Shown here piece after piece: positions 1 through 10,225 of a DNA stretch of 64,000 nucleotides; within the stretch, counting starts at the first letter, position 1; each line of letters starts with the position of its first letter. The translations under genes were made by a program, and so were the position numbers. The DNA is taken from the NCBI RefSeq assembly GCF_002746455.1, contig NZ_NWUW01000010.1, positions 1 through 64,000 on the forward strand, written 5' to 3'. The notes under the pieces were generated by a model. The model saw only the letters and a program-made list of their open reading frames with translations, had not been told where the DNA came from and searched no databases. This stretch comes from Bacillus fungorum. GTDB taxonomy: Bacteria > Bacillota > Bacilli > Bacillales > Bacillaceae_G.

Positions 1-264
1 ATCAGCTTTAGGGATTGCCCGCAGTTAACCCTCACTACTAGCCAATCACTTGACTAGCAGGGCTTACTGATATATTTAATTAACTTTCGTTATAATTGGT
101 TAAATAAATCGTAACAGTTAGTTACCCCTTCTTTTTTTCTAAATTTTAACTATATTGTTTATAAAACACAATATAGATTTTAAGAAAAAAGGTGACATCC
201 TTATGAATATGAACGATTTTCTACATATATCTATCACAACTCACAATATATCAAAGATTCAATA
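1..264. other. Gene-free edge region
   Basis: No convincing gene is visible. The first 60 bases may belong to a dispersed repeat cut by the window edge, because a GCAGTTAA-type segment resembles part of the repeat near 15.4 kb; this is weak. A perfect 9-bp stem (CTATATTGT with ACAATATAG) lies near 150-180. A 20-codon frame at 203-265 follows an AAAGGTGA-like ribosome binding site but has no recognisable product. Confidence 0.4.
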
Positions 265-305
265 GAAAAGAGAAGCTGCCCAAAAGGACAGCCTCTCTTT
301 TCTTA
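265..305 (-). terminator. Terminator after ytpR
   Basis: An inverted repeat (AAGAGAAGCTG paired with CAGCCTCTCTTTTC, slightly imperfect) lies just past the ytpR stop. Read on the minus strand it is followed by a short T-rich tract. It would end the ytpP-ytpQ-ytpR transcripts. Confidence 0.75.
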
Positions 306-311
306 TATCAA

Positions 312-926
312 TTAAAATTTGAACTCTTGTCCAACTTCAAAGCTATCTTCTAATACAAGAATACCTTTTTCTTGTGGAGCATCTGGAAGCTCTAATTCAC
401 GTGCTGAGCAAATCATTCCAGCAGAAGGAACTCCGCGAAGCTCAGCTGGTTTAATTAACATACCGCTTGGCATTACAGCGCCGATTTTTGCAACGACAAC
501 TTTTTGTCCTGCATCAACATTCGGTGCGCCACATACAATTTGTAATGTTTCTGTACCGATTTCTACTTTACAAATGTTTAACTTATCAGCATTTGGATGT
601 TTCTCTTTTTCAGCTACATAGCCTACAACAAATTTCGGAGAAAGATCTGCTTCTACTGTTTCTTCAAAGCCGTTCTTCGCTAAAATTTCGTTGATTTTTT
701 CTACAAGTTCTTTCGTTAATGTAAGGTTACCTGTTTCTTTTACTTCTAAGTAAGAAGATGCATTAAAGATGTTGAATCCTGCCGTCACGTTGCTTTCGCG
801 ATCATATACGCGTGCAACATCTCCTTTGCGATCAAAAGTACGGTTCTCTAAAGTAATATCTTGTAAGGCAACAATTAGAGTGTCACCAATTCCTTCAAGG
901 TTGTAAAAAACGTTCACTTCGTTCAT
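312..926 (-). CDS. ytpR: YtpR, tRNA-binding domain protein
   Basis: This 204-residue protein resembles the free-standing homologue of the EMAP/tRNA-binding domain found at the start of the bacterial PheRS beta chain. Residues 1-95 are an accessory domain (DUF4479 type). Residues 98-185 form the OB-fold tRNA-binding domain, with the typical HPNADKL and IVCGAPNV motifs. Its RNA ligand is not known. The ATG start overlaps the stop of ytpQ by four bases (ATGA), so the two are translationally coupled. The order ytpP-ytpQ-ytpR matches B. subtilis. Family assignment is firm; physiological role is not. Confidence 0.93.
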   Translation of the reverse strand: MNEVNVFYNLEGIGDTLIVALQDITLENRTFDRKGDVARVYDRESNVTAGFNIFNASSYLEVKETGNLTLTKELVEKINEILAKNGFEETVEADLSPKFVVGYVAEKEKHPNADKLNICKVEIGTETLQIVCGAPNVDAGQKVVVAKIGAVMPSGMLIKPAELRGVPSAGMICSARELELPDAPQEKGILVLEDSFEVGQEFKF

Positions 927-1735
927 CCTTTCTCTTTTCCATCTGTCTTCTTCCGATTTTTCGCCAAAATAAAGATTGGTTCAAAGTCCCCATCTTCATA
1001 TACGAATGAAAGTGATGTAATCGGAACATGCCCTTCGGCAAAAAATTTCATTGTCATTTGTGCAATAATATCATAACCGATTTCGTTGACGATATCAGCA
1101 ATAATTAATACATCTTGGTGAGGAACAGCAACAACCATGTCACCAGAAATCTTTTCACGCATCGATTGTAATAATGATTCGTTTAAAATACGCGTCGCAT
1201 CATACCCATCGTTTGTGTTTAAAAAGTAGAATGTATTACCTGCTACTGTGTCTTGTTTAAATTCATAACCTAATGAACGAGCGTTGAATAATGCCATTTC
1301 ACGCACTTGTTGCTCTGTAAGCTCTAACTTTTGTAATAAACGCTCATCAATGAGTCGATACGTTTTATTCGAATCTAACGCGTAGTAAATACGTGTTTCC
1401 GCCGTATGATCCGTCATAATAAACGGATTTCCTTCTTCTGCTTGTTTCGGGAAAGAAGTAGAGCGAATAACAGGTAAAATTTTCGCCGCGCTATTTTCTT
1501 CTTTATGCATCGCAATTAACGCTTCTTGTACGTAATAGGCAACCTCTTCAACTGCTTTTTCTTTATTCACTTCCCATTTTGCCACAACACCTGGAAGCGA
1601 TACGTTAATACCTTTTTTCGAGTCTTTCTGTTCTATACGTAGAACTTCTTTCTCACTATCATACTGAAAGTCCCATTCCGGGCGAGATAATTTCTTCATT
1701 AACTCATCTTTCATCTTTTTACTTGTCATCTTCAT
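923..1735 (-). CDS. ytpQ: YtpQ, DUF1444 family protein
   Basis: This is a 270-residue soluble protein of the DUF1444 (YtpQ) family, which is conserved in Bacillaceae and has no established biochemical role. I see no signal peptide or membrane segment. The N-terminus is rich in lysine and methionine. The ATG at 1735 has a GGAGG site eight bases upstream and fixes the start. It lies downstream of ytpP and overlaps ytpR by four bases, so it is probably cotranscribed with ytpR. Identification rests on sequence resemblance and on the conserved ytpP-ytpQ-ytpR order. Confidence 0.88.
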   Translation of the reverse strand: MKMTSKKMKDELMKKLSRPEWDFQYDSEKEVLRIEQKDSKKGINVSLPGVVAKWEVNKEKAVEEVAYYVQEALIAMHKEENSAAKILPVIRSTSFPKQAEEGNPFIMTDHTAETRIYYALDSNKTYRLIDERLLQKLELTEQQVREMALFNARSLGYEFKQDTVAGNTFYFLNTNDGYDATRILNESLLQSMREKISGDMVVAVPHQDVLIIADIVNEIGYDIIAQMTMKFFAEGHVPITSLSFVYEDGDFEPIFILAKNRKKTDGKEKG

Positions 1736-1753
1736 CTCTTTTTCCTCCCTTCC

Positions 1754-1790
1754 AAAAAAATAACCTCCCCCGCGAAGGTAGAGGTTGTTT
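1754..1790 (-). terminator. Terminator between ytpP and ytpQ
   Basis: On the minus strand a GC-rich stem (AACCTC with GAGGTT) with a TTCG-containing loop is followed by ATTTTTTT. It can end or attenuate transcription from ytpP before ytpQ. Confidence 0.7.
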
Positions 1791-1813
1791 TACAATTCAA
1801 TTGGCAAATTGCC

Positions 1814-2128
1814 TTATTTTAAACCTTCAATGAACTCTTCGATTTGTTCTTGTGTTTTACGATCTTTGTTTACATAGCGACCTGTTTCTTCACCTTTATT
1901 GTACGCTACAAAGCTCGGAATGCCAAATACGTCTAATTTTACGCATAGATCAATAAACTCATCACGATCTACATAGTAAAATGAGAAATCACTATATTTC
2001 TCTTCTACTTCTGGCATAAATGGATCTACAAAGCGGCAGTCTGGGCACCATTCTGCTGAGAACATAAAGACTACATTCTCTTCATTTTTTAATTGTTGGA
2101 ATTGCTCCATGCTTTCTAATGATTTCAT
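1814..2128 (-). CDS. ytpP: YtpP, thioredoxin-like protein
   Basis: This 104-residue protein has the thioredoxin fold. The redox-active pair is Cys28 and Cys31 in a WCPDC motif, rather than the WCGPC of classical thioredoxin. The cis-proline loop is GIPSF at about residues 75-79. It is cytoplasmic with no signal peptide. The family acts in thiol-disulfide exchange; CPDC active sites also occur in the related YtpP/YtpF-like proteins of Firmicutes. The ATG follows a strong GAGGAGG. It precedes ytpQ, with a probable terminator between them. Confidence 0.92.
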   Translation of the reverse strand: MKSLESMEQFQQLKNEENVVFMFSAEWCPDCRFVDPFMPEVEEKYSDFSFYYVDRDEFIDLCVKLDVFGIPSFVAYNKGEETGRYVNKDRKTQEQIEEFIEGLK

Positions 2129-2211
2129 CTATATTTCCTCCTCTAACGAGTGCATTTTTTCATGTTATAATCTTTCTTTTATACTACCATACATCGCGCA
2201 CGGTGCAAGGT

Positions 2212-2721
2212 TTATGCTTGCTTTTCGTCATACTTATATTGCCCAACAAGTAACTTAACAACGTGTACAAATAATTCCGTACGGTCGACATAATCATCCG
2301 TAAAAATACCGATTGCACCTTCGTGACTACGAATATCTTTTCTTTGTACAAACTCTTCCATCACTTCACTTAGCTCCTTGCCATCTTCAAGAGGTGCTAA
2401 AAAATCATCTGGTAACGTAATACGTGCTCCGCCGGCAACGAATGTTTTACCATCACTTGTTGCTAACGCGCCCCAGTTACACATAAATAAACCATGCTCC
2501 GTTTTCATTACGCCGCCTTCTAATCCAATACCAATTTGAGCTTCTCCTTCTTGCAGCGCTCGCTTCGCTCTATTGATCGCTCCTTGCATCGTCTCTTCAT
2601 CTGAAAACGGCTGGTTTGCTACCCCTGAAGGAACAGAAAGAGACGTAATTTCAGCATCGCTCCAAACCTTCTCCACAGCTCCGACTTTCGTTTTATTCTT
2701 CGATCCAACTACTACTTTCAT
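2212..2721 (-). CDS. DUF84 (YjjX-like) non-canonical purine NTPase
   Basis: The 169-residue product belongs to the DUF84/YjjX family of inosine/xanthosine triphosphatases. These remove deaminated purine nucleotides (ITP, XTP) from the nucleotide pool. Visible signatures are the N-terminal VVVGSKNKTKVGAV, the QPFSDEET loop and the central GIGLEGGV. I chose the ATG at 2721, preceded by AGAGGTGA, over an ATG seven codons upstream that lacks a ribosome binding site. It is transcribed in the same direction as ytpP. Substrate preference is inferred from the family only. Confidence 0.88.
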   Translation of the reverse strand: MKVVVGSKNKTKVGAVEKVWSDAEITSLSVPSGVANQPFSDEETMQGAINRAKRALQEGEAQIGIGLEGGVMKTEHGLFMCNWGALATSDGKTFVAGGARITLPDDFLAPLEDGKELSEVMEEFVQRKDIRSHEGAIGIFTDDYVDRTELFVHVVKLLVGQYKYDEKQA

Positions 2722-2763
2722 TTCATTCACCTCTATATACATTCATCATTTCGCCCTACTTAA

Positions 2764-3120
2764 ATTAAGCACCAATCACTACCACACACCACCGAGGAAT
2801 CCCTTCTACCTATAAAAGAAGGTGGTTTTCCACAATATTACTGATCCTAAACACAAAAACAGGCTTCTTCTTTCTTCCTACCCGCAGTCTTGATACATCA
2901 TTCGAGCATCCATTAAGCACTACCGCCACCACACACCGCTGGGTTATCTATTCAATCTAAAAAAGAAAGGTTTTTCTTTCAACATTGCCTACCTCGACTC
3001 AAAAAGAGCCTTCCTCTCACTTCCTACTCGCGGTCTTCATACACCATTCGAACATCAATTAAGCACTGACCGCCACCACACACCGCTGGGTCATCTATTC
3101 TACCTAAAAAAAGAAGGGTT
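2764..3120. repeat. Imperfect tandem repeat, about 147 bp, 2.4 copies
   Basis: The segment ATTAAGCAC starts at 2764, 2912 and 3058, giving periods of 148 and 146 bases. Each unit carries a CCACCACACACCGC-like block and then a CTACCTAAAAAAGAAGG-like block. The last copy of this block merges with the working terminator of the M42 peptidase gene. Units 1 and 2 look like decayed copies of that terminator and its flank. No gene is visible in the interval. Confidence 0.85.
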
Positions 3121-3133
3121 TTTGGCCCTTCTT
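3105..3133 (-). terminator. Terminator after the M42 peptidase gene
   Basis: A perfect 8-bp stem (AAGAAGGG with CCCTTCTT) is followed on the minus strand by an uninterrupted T-tract. It lies immediately downstream of the peptidase stop codon. Confidence 0.85.
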
Positions 3134-3135
3134 CT

Positions 3136-4209
3136 CTACGCGTTATTCTTAATTGTTTCTAACGTCGTTTTATCCGTTGCTCTGACAAGCTTCGTAATTA
3201 GCTCTTTTGCTGCTGCATAGTCATCAACATGTAAAATAGAAGCATGTGTATGAATGTAGCGTGCACAAACACCAATTACTGCTGATGGGATACCTGAGTT
3301 ACTTGTATGTACACGGCCCGCATCTGTACCACCTTGTGAAATAAAGTATTGGTACGGAATGTTGTGTGTTTCTGCTGTATCTAAAATAAATTCGCGCATT
3401 CCTCTATGTGTTACCATCGTACGGTCGTAAATACGAAGGAGAGCACCTTTTCCTAATTGACCGAACTGTGTTTTATCACCAGATGCATCGTTGGCTGGAC
3501 TTGCATCAAGCGCATAGAAAATGTCTGGTTGAATCATATTTGCAGCAGTTTGCGCACCGCGAAGACCAACTTCTTCTTGTACAGTCGCGCCAGAGTATAA
3601 TGTGTTTGGTAAAGTTTCGTCTTTTAATTCTTTTAGTAATTCGATTGCAAGGCCACATCCGTAACGGTTGTCCCAAGCTTTCGCCATAATTTTCTTCTCA
3701 TTTGCCATCGGCGTGAACGGGCAAATTGGCACGATTTGTTGTCCTGGTTTTACACCAATTTCAATCGCATCTTCATAGCTATCTGCACCTATATCAATTA
3801 ACATATTTTTTATATCCATCGGTTTTGCACGTTGCGCGTCACTTAGTAAGTGAGGAGGAATAGAACCAACAACCCCAATAACAGGACCATTCTTCGTCAT
3901 AACTTGTACACGTTGCGCTAATAGTACTTGACTCCACCAGCCGCCTAACGTTTGAAAACGAAGCATTCCGTTTTTCGTAATTTGCGTAACCATGAAACCT
4001 ACTTCATCCATATGACCTGCTACAAGAACACGTGGGCCAGTTTCGTCCCCTTTTTTCAGACCAAATACGCTACCTAAACCGTCTTGCACAATTTCATCCG
4101 CATATTTACTTAATTCTTGCTTCATAAAACGGCGTACATCATGTTCGAAACCTGATGCACCTTGTAATTCTGTTAACGTACGAAATAATTGTAATGTCTC
4201 TTTATTCAC
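3136..4209 (-). CDS. ytoP: M42 family metallopeptidase (YtoP-like glutamyl aminopeptidase)
   Basis: This 357-residue cytoplasmic aminopeptidase/endoglucanase-like enzyme belongs to family M42, which binds two metal ions. The expected metal-ligand motifs appear in order: AGHMDEVGF (His, Asp), AWDNRYGCG (bridging Asp), QEEVGLRGA (catalytic and metal Glu), ALDASPAND (Asp) and a C-terminal THASILH (His). The family trims N-terminal residues from peptides. The GTG at 4209 sits behind GAAGGGGAC and is preferred to a TTG six codons upstream. The neighbouring ytzB homologue is divergent, as in B. subtilis. Exact specificity is unknown. Confidence 0.92.
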   Translation of the reverse strand: MNKETLQLFRTLTELQGASGFEHDVRRFMKQELSKYADEIVQDGLGSVFGLKKGDETGPRVLVAGHMDEVGFMVTQITKNGMLRFQTLGGWWSQVLLAQRVQVMTKNGPVIGVVGSIPPHLLSDAQRAKPMDIKNMLIDIGADSYEDAIEIGVKPGQQIVPICPFTPMANEKKIMAKAWDNRYGCGLAIELLKELKDETLPNTLYSGATVQEEVGLRGAQTAANMIQPDIFYALDASPANDASGDKTQFGQLGKGALLRIYDRTMVTHRGMREFILDTAETHNIPYQYFISQGGTDAGRVHTSNSGIPSAVIGVCARYIHTHASILHVDDYAAAKELITKLVRATDKTTLETIKNNA

Positions 4210-4357
4210 GAAGTCCCCTTCTTTCAAACCTTAGTAGAATACCTCTTTTATTGTAACGAAATTTTCGAAATGTTTCTAGTTTCTTCTTTTTTAGCTGTAT
4301 TTGCTTTATAATTATTATCGGTACACTATTTTTATTTTATAGAATTGAGGTGAATAT

Positions 4358-4669
4358 ATGAGCTGGAAAGGTTTAGTAGCAGGTCTTGGCGTTGGGTTCG
4401 CAGCTGGTTATTTCGTTGCAAACAAAGTACAAGAACAATCCCATATTTCTTCAGAAAAAGCATTGAAAATGGTGAAACAAGCATTAAGTCATAAAGGTGA
4501 AATTACTGGCTCTTGGGTACATATGGTTCCAGAGACATTTGAAAAATATGATGTCGCATATGAAGTTTATCGCGGCGGTCTTACAACGATGTTAGATGAT
4601 ATACAAGAACGATTTGAATTTTTAGTTGATGCTAAAACAGGTACTGTTTTAGAGGTTATAGCAGCATAA
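4358..4669 (+). CDS. ytzB: YtzB-like PepSY domain protein
   Basis: This is a 103-residue protein. The glycine-rich hydrophobic N-terminus (WKGLVAGLGVGFAAGYFVA) looks like a membrane anchor or uncleaved signal. Residues about 30-100 form a PepSY-like domain (EKALKMVKQAL, and near the end DAKTGTVLEV). PepSY domains are often extracytoplasmic and are proposed to modulate proteases; no partner is evident here. The start follows GAATTGAGGTGA. It is divergent from the M42 peptidase gene, the same arrangement as ytoP-ytzB in B. subtilis. Confidence 0.85.
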   Translation: MSWKGLVAGLGVGFAAGYFVANKVQEQSHISSEKALKMVKQALSHKGEITGSWVHMVPETFEKYDVAYEVYRGGLTTMLDDIQERFEFLVDAKTGTVLEVIAA

Positions 4670-4672
4670 AAA

Positions 4673-4708
4673 GGAGGGTTCCCATTAGGTGAACCTCTTA
4701 TTTTTTTG
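4673..4708 (+). terminator. Terminator after ytzB
   Basis: A stem formed by GAGGGTTC and GAACCTC, with a short loop, is followed by TTATTTTTTT on the plus strand. Confidence 0.75.
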
Positions 4709-4784
4709 AAATTGTGGGTATTGATTAAAATTATATGGGCGATTTTTCGAATATATCGAATTACCGGCAAAAGCCGACAATAAT

Positions 4785-4829
4785 AAAGAGGCCGCTCCAA
4801 CAAATATTCTGGAACAACCTCCTCTTTTT
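4785..4829 (-). terminator. Terminator after the lactonase-like gene
   Basis: A long inverted repeat (AAAGAGG..GCTCCA with TGGAAC..CCTCTTT) abuts the ytnP stop codon. A-rich sequence beyond it gives a T-tract on the minus strand. Confidence 0.75.
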
Positions 4830-5682
4830 ATGCTTCTATACTCGTTTTTCTCTCTACCTTTTCTACAATATACCCTTCCTCATTCCACTTTACTGCACGA
4901 TAATACGCGTCATGATAAAACGTAAACCAAGCATCGTTTTCCGCGCCATACTTCATCCACTTTTGCTTATTTTCAATCGATGTCATCGGATAATCATCAT
5001 AAGCCATTACCCATAATACATTTTGATGCGCGTGCGTCGGCAATAGATCTGCTAAATGAAGCATCGTTTCACCTTGGCTTTCCAAAGCAATAACTGCATG
5101 TCCGTCACTATGGCCGCCTGTATGCGCCATTTTTATTTCATCTGTAATTTCTATTTCCTGCTGAAACGTAATAACTTGGTCTACAATCGGCTCCCAATTT
5201 TCCTTCCAATATGTATTACGGGATCTAATATTTGGGTTCCTCATTTCATCCCACTCTGTTTCACTTACATAAACTTTCGCATTCGGAAACGCCGATATAA
5301 GTTGACCCTCTTCCCATTTCGTTAAACCAGATGCATGATCAAAATGAAGATGTGTCATTAAAACGTAGCGAATATCTTCAGGCTTTAATCCTAGTTTTTC
5401 TAATGATTCATACACCGATGATTCTTCTGTTACACCTTGATTTCGCTTCATCTTCTCATTCAATTTACCGTTTCCTATTCCGGAATCAATCAGCATATTA
5501 CCGTCTTTTGTTTGCAAAAGTAACGGATCTGTTCGTAAATAAATATGATTTGTATCGTTATGTTTATATTTACGTGACCAAAGTACTTTCGGTACAACAC
5601 CAAACATTGCTCCTCCATCTAAATGTGTATTCCCGCCCTTTAGCCACGTCACCTTTATATCTCCAATTTGTAACTGTTCCAT
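4828..5682 (-). CDS. ytnP: Metallo-beta-lactamase fold hydrolase, YtnP-like lactonase homologue
   Basis: This 284-residue protein is a metallo-beta-lactamase-fold hydrolase. The dinuclear zinc motif HLHFDH lies at residues 111-116, followed by GGHSDGH near 195 and HLADLLPTH further on. B. subtilis YtnP is a lactonase-type quorum-quenching enzyme, and position next to trmB supports orthology. No signal peptide is present, so it is predicted to be cytoplasmic. The ATG follows AAGGGGGATG. Family and orthology are well supported. Activity on homoserine lactones or Streptomyces signals is inferred from the homologue. Confidence 0.88.
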   Translation of the reverse strand: MEQLQIGDIKVTWLKGGNTHLDGGAMFGVVPKVLWSRKYKHNDTNHIYLRTDPLLLQTKDGNMLIDSGIGNGKLNEKMKRNQGVTEESSVYESLEKLGLKPEDIRYVLMTHLHFDHASGLTKWEEGQLISAFPNAKVYVSETEWDEMRNPNIRSRNTYWKENWEPIVDQVITFQQEIEITDEIKMAHTGGHSDGHAVIALESQGETMLHLADLLPTHAHQNVLWVMAYDDYPMTSIENKQKWMKYGAENDAWFTFYHDAYYRAVKWNEEGYIVEKVERKTSIEA

Positions 5683-5736
5683 TTTTCATCCCCCTTTTCT
5701 TTCAATACTAACATAAAATTCTGATTATTTTAGTTA

Positions 5737-6429
<693 letters not shown>

Positions 6430-6636
6430 CTATTTTAAAGGAATAATTCCTTCTTTCTGTTTTAATCAATCTATCAAACAAAAAACCAAGTACGTACGAG
6501 CACTCGGTCCGTTTCTTTCAAGTATAAGATGTACCATTTTGATAAAAACTACATACAGCATTAAACATTCCATGACGAAGCAGCTTTTTCTCTTACATTC
6601 CGAGAAGAGAAAAACAATCGAAAGGATGATCCGTTC

Positions 6637-6915
6637 ATGCCAATTAGTCAACAACATCAATTAGAAGTGCTGAAAGATATTTTAGTCAATCACCAAAGTG
6701 ATTGTTGCGGGACAGTTTCTGAATGCGAGCAATTAGAGCGTCTCATTCAATCGTTACTCGCAAACGATAATATAAGTAGTGACGCTAAAGCAATGCTAAA
6801 CGATGTATATTCTTATAGTCAATCGGGTAAATCTTCCTCTAATTTGGACAACCACATTTCCAATAATCAAGAACAACTTACTCAGTGGATTGCTGGAATG
6901 GACAATTTTTCTTAA
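6637..6915 (+). CDS. ytzH: YtzH-like small protein
   Basis: This is a 92-residue soluble, probably helical protein resembling the YtzH family of Bacillus. Its biochemical role is unknown. It contains a paired CC (QSDCCGTVSECEQLE) and an acidic, glutamine-rich C-terminus. There is no signal peptide or membrane segment. A GAAAGGATGA site precedes the ATG. It sits between trmB and ytmP, as in B. subtilis, and converges on ytmP with only three bases between the stops. Identification relies on this context and on overall similarity. Confidence 0.8.
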   Translation: MPISQQHQLEVLKDILVNHQSDCCGTVSECEQLERLIQSLLANDNISSDAKAMLNDVYSYSQSGKSSSNLDNHISNNQEQLTQWIAGMDNFS

Positions 6916-6918
6916 GTA

Positions 6919-7716
6919 TTACTCTGAAGCAAGTAGTTGCTGTAAATATTGATGCCAATATTCAGCTTCTGCTTGCTGCTTTTTTGTTGTATGCCATTGA
7001 ATAGACAAAATCGTTTGTGCTATCACATACCATCTCATACGTCTAAGCAGCGATTCATCCATTTCAATATCATAATAACCGAGCCACTCACTCCATTCGT
7101 GGCGCGGAATGTACCAATATAATAACATACCAAGGTCTAGAGCTGGGTCAGCAATTACAGCTCCATCCCAATCAATTAAAAACAACTCATCTTCATCCGA
7201 CAATAGCCAATTGTTATGGTTTACATCACAATGGCATACAACGAATTCATTGTATTCAATATCTTTTAATGAAGCCATTAAATATTGAAGGCCTTGCTGA
7301 ATTGTTTTATCATCCCTTATATCTCCTCTTAAAACGAGTTGCAGTTGCTGTAATAATTCTTGTGCGTGAAGCGGCTGCTTCCCAAGTCTTTGAATCATCT
7401 GTACAAGTGCTTTAGATGAGTGTATTTTCTTCAAAAGTTTCGCAACACGTTCTAGTTTCATATCCTCTGGCTCTAGCTTCTGTCCCGGAAGCCATTTTTG
7501 AGCAGAAATTACATCACCGTTCGTTACCCTTCTTGTCCAAAGTAATTTTGGAACAATTCCTTCTGCTGACAATACCGCTAAAAAGGGCGATGTATTCCGC
7601 TTTAAAAATAACTTCTGTTGTCCATTTTGCGCAATATATGCATCGCCCGTTACTCCACCAGCCGGTACAAGACTCCACTCTTTTCCTAATAATTGTTCCA
7701 ACCATTCCATATTCAT
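6919..7716 (-). CDS. ytmP: YtmP, aminoglycoside phosphotransferase-fold kinase
   Basis: The 265-residue protein has the APH/choline-kinase fold. The catalytic loop is CHCDVNHNNWL and the metal-binding loop is LIDWDGAVIADPALDLG. The N-lobe contains AYIAQNGQQKLFLKRN, with a plausible ATP-binding lysine. YtmP family members are predicted small-molecule kinases (choline- or ethanolamine-like); the true substrate is not known. Two ATGs (7716 and 7710) share a weak GGGTA site. It converges on ytzH. I would not call it an antibiotic-resistance enzyme on this evidence. Confidence 0.85.
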   Translation of the reverse strand: MNMEWLEQLLGKEWSLVPAGGVTGDAYIAQNGQQKLFLKRNTSPFLAVLSAEGIVPKLLWTRRVTNGDVISAQKWLPGQKLEPEDMKLERVAKLLKKIHSSKALVQMIQRLGKQPLHAQELLQQLQLVLRGDIRDDKTIQQGLQYLMASLKDIEYNEFVVCHCDVNHNNWLLSDEDELFLIDWDGAVIADPALDLGMLLYWYIPRHEWSEWLGYYDIEMDESLLRRMRWYVIAQTILSIQWHTTKKQQAEAEYWHQYLQQLLASE

Positions 7717-7945
7717 TACCCGTTAACAAATCCTTATCTTTTATAGTTATGAAAAGAAAAACCGCAACATTTCTACACATGTTGTGGATTCATATATATT
7801 TTACTGTAAATGAAAAGAAAATTTGGCATAAGCCAAAAACTCTCTATTTTATTTTACAAAACCAGCCATAGAATGACAACTTATCAAAATCGTCACCTTT
7901 GTCAATTCTACATTTATTACATTCTCATCGTCAAGTAGCGATTTG

Positions 7946-10087
7946 TCACATTATCGTCAATATATACGTGCTAATTGGAGCGAGCCTAAGTTCCTTTCCT
8001 CTAAATGAAGAAATTGGCTCTATTTTCGCTTGCTTTTCGTTAACTAACACATGCCACGTTTCTTCTTTCGGAAGTTGCACCGTTTTAGCTTCTAAACCGC
8101 TATTAAATAAAACAACAATCTCTTTCCACGGTCCAAACGATTCTACATTTTGCAGGTGATATGCAAGTACTTCTGGAGATGTTTGCAAAAAAATCATATG
8201 CTTTTTTATAAGGTCTGCGTTTTGCAATCGGAATGCTCCGTGCTCTTTACGAATCGCAATTAAACCTTTTATATAGTTAACGGTCTCTATCTCTTTCTCT
8301 TTTTGATCCCAATCTAATTGATTAATTTCATCATTTGCATTATAACTATTTTCATTTCCTTGCTTCGTACGATAAAACTCTTGCCCAGCATGTAAAAAAG
8401 GGATACCTTGCGACAGAATCACCATTGCAGTTGCTAGAAGGTGACGTTTTTTCAAAATCTCTTCTGACTCTTCATTACTGCGCATTATTTTATCCCACAT
8501 CGTCATATTGTCATGACATTCTACATAGTTAATGCTTTGCACAGGCTCTAGAAACAAACCTGTTTCTTTCATACTCAAAAGGCTTCCTGATGCTATATAC
8601 TGCAAATGATTACAGTCTACATGCCCACCAAATGCAAAACCACGTTTATTTATATGAAAGGTACTCCCTTTTATCCCATCACGAAATTGATCATTAAATT
8701 GCGCAATATGCGGCATTTTCTTTGCATTATTTAACGTTGCTTTTTCCTCTAGAGGAAGTGGTGTTTGCAGATCCCATCCTTCTCCTAATAGCAATGCATC
8801 TCGCTTTATGTTTCGCACTTCTTTTTCTATTATATTTATTGTATCAACATCTAAAATCCCCATTAAGTCGAATCGGAATCCATCAACATTGTATTCCGTA
8901 AGCCAATATAGAATAGACTCTACAATGAATTTCCTCATCATTTTCCGTTCAGATGCTATATCATTTCCGACTCCCGTCCCATTAGAAGGCATACCATTTT
9001 CACCATGACGAAAATAATATCCTGGAACAAGCTTTTCAAATGACGATAGCTCTCTTTCATAGACATGATTATATACAACATCTATAATCACCCTAATGCC
9101 GTGCTCATGAAATGTTTCAATCAGCTGTTTACACTCTACGATCCTGTTATACGGGTCAGAGGGATTTGTAGCATAAAATCCCGTTGGTGCATTGTAATAT
9201 AATGGATTGTAACCCCAATTATACGCAAAGGAAGGGTTCGCCTCATCTACACCACCGAAACAATATAAAGGTAATAGTTCAACATGTGTAACACCTAAAT
9301 CTTTTATATGAGACAAACCTGTTAACGTCCCATTTTGTCCTGTTGTTCCTTCTTCCATTAACCCCTTATATGTTCCTTTTTTACTCACTCCACTGCCCTG
9401 ATGAATAGTAGCATCACGAATATGCAGTTCATACAATATGGCATCTGTCATTGCTTGTAATGGTGGTAATTGCCCTCGCTTTGTTACATTTGTCTTTTCC
9501 AAATCAATAACAACGCCGTACTTCCCATTTACAGTCACTGATTTTGCGTAAGGATCCACAGCTTCGTTCCATATTAAATTAATACAAACAAGAAATGTAT
9601 ACTTTTCCCCGGCTAAATCACCTTGCAATGTGTGAACCCAAGCTCCATTTTCTTCTCTGTACATTTCGTGATCCGTATATTCTTTATCACTTTTATAAAT
9701 TCTTACTTTCGCAAGCCTCGCAGTTGGAGCCCATACTTTAAATGTAGTTGCTTCTTTTTGATACACAGCCCCTAAATCTGTACCTTCGTAATAATACTTT
9801 TCATCGAAAATCGCTGTTCTTATGACAGCACCTATTTGTAAATCTGTTTCTTCATTCCGTTCATCTCGTACTGTATAATACTTCCCCACATCTAGCGGCT
9901 CTTCTATAAAGCACTCATACTTCGTTGCATCCGGAAGCGCAATTGTATGAGCAATCGGTAAATCTTTCACGTTACTTCCTTCTTGCAAACGAAATGTCCG
10001 ACTTGTTCCATACGCATGTGGGAGCAAAATTGTAATTTTATTCATTTCATCTAAATAGGCATCAAATGGACGTTTTACTTTCAACAT
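7946..10087 (-). CDS. amyX: Type I pullulanase (AmyX-like)
   Basis: This 713-residue glycoside hydrolase (GH13) cleaves alpha-1,6 branches in pullulan, glycogen or limit dextrins. An N-terminal starch-binding-type region and a CBM48-like domain (FKVWAPTARLAKVRIYK, near residues 115-130) precede the catalytic barrel. The type I signature YNWGYNP, then DVVYNHV, GFRFDLMG (nucleophile Asp), GEGWD (acid/base Glu) and YVECHDN all lie in the catalytic barrel. No signal peptide is seen, so it is likely intracellular, as for B. subtilis AmyX. The ATG follows a modest GGTGA. Confidence 0.95.
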   Translation of the reverse strand: MLKVKRPFDAYLDEMNKITILLPHAYGTSRTFRLQEGSNVKDLPIAHTIALPDATKYECFIEEPLDVGKYYTVRDERNEETDLQIGAVIRTAIFDEKYYYEGTDLGAVYQKEATTFKVWAPTARLAKVRIYKSDKEYTDHEMYREENGAWVHTLQGDLAGEKYTFLVCINLIWNEAVDPYAKSVTVNGKYGVVIDLEKTNVTKRGQLPPLQAMTDAILYELHIRDATIHQGSGVSKKGTYKGLMEEGTTGQNGTLTGLSHIKDLGVTHVELLPLYCFGGVDEANPSFAYNWGYNPLYYNAPTGFYATNPSDPYNRIVECKQLIETFHEHGIRVIIDVVYNHVYERELSSFEKLVPGYYFRHGENGMPSNGTGVGNDIASERKMMRKFIVESILYWLTEYNVDGFRFDLMGILDVDTINIIEKEVRNIKRDALLLGEGWDLQTPLPLEEKATLNNAKKMPHIAQFNDQFRDGIKGSTFHINKRGFAFGGHVDCNHLQYIASGSLLSMKETGLFLEPVQSINYVECHDNMTMWDKIMRSNEESEEILKKRHLLATAMVILSQGIPFLHAGQEFYRTKQGNENSYNANDEINQLDWDQKEKEIETVNYIKGLIAIRKEHGAFRLQNADLIKKHMIFLQTSPEVLAYHLQNVESFGPWKEIVVLFNSGLEAKTVQLPKEETWHVLVNEKQAKIEPISSFRGKELRLAPISTYILTIM

Positions 10088-10225
10088 AAAAAAATCACCA
10101 TCATTCTTAAAGTTAAAATGAAACGAGCTGCAAATGATAAGGCTTTTCTTATCAGCGAAGCCCTATACAGTAACACATTATTCTTTATAGTATATTCACC
10201 TGTATAAAAAACGTTTTCATACATT

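Noticed and set aside
203..265. 20-codon frame with AAAGGTGA upstream at the left edge
   Set aside because: Too short to judge, overlaps the ytpR terminator region and gives no recognisable peptide.
6466..6660. 64-codon minus-strand frame between trmB and ytzH
   Set aside because: It overlaps the start of ytzH, has no ribosome binding site and no similarity I can recognise.
6919..7716. Aminoglycoside resistance gene (APH fold)
   Set aside because: Sequence and synteny point to the chromosomal YtmP kinase family, not a resistance enzyme.
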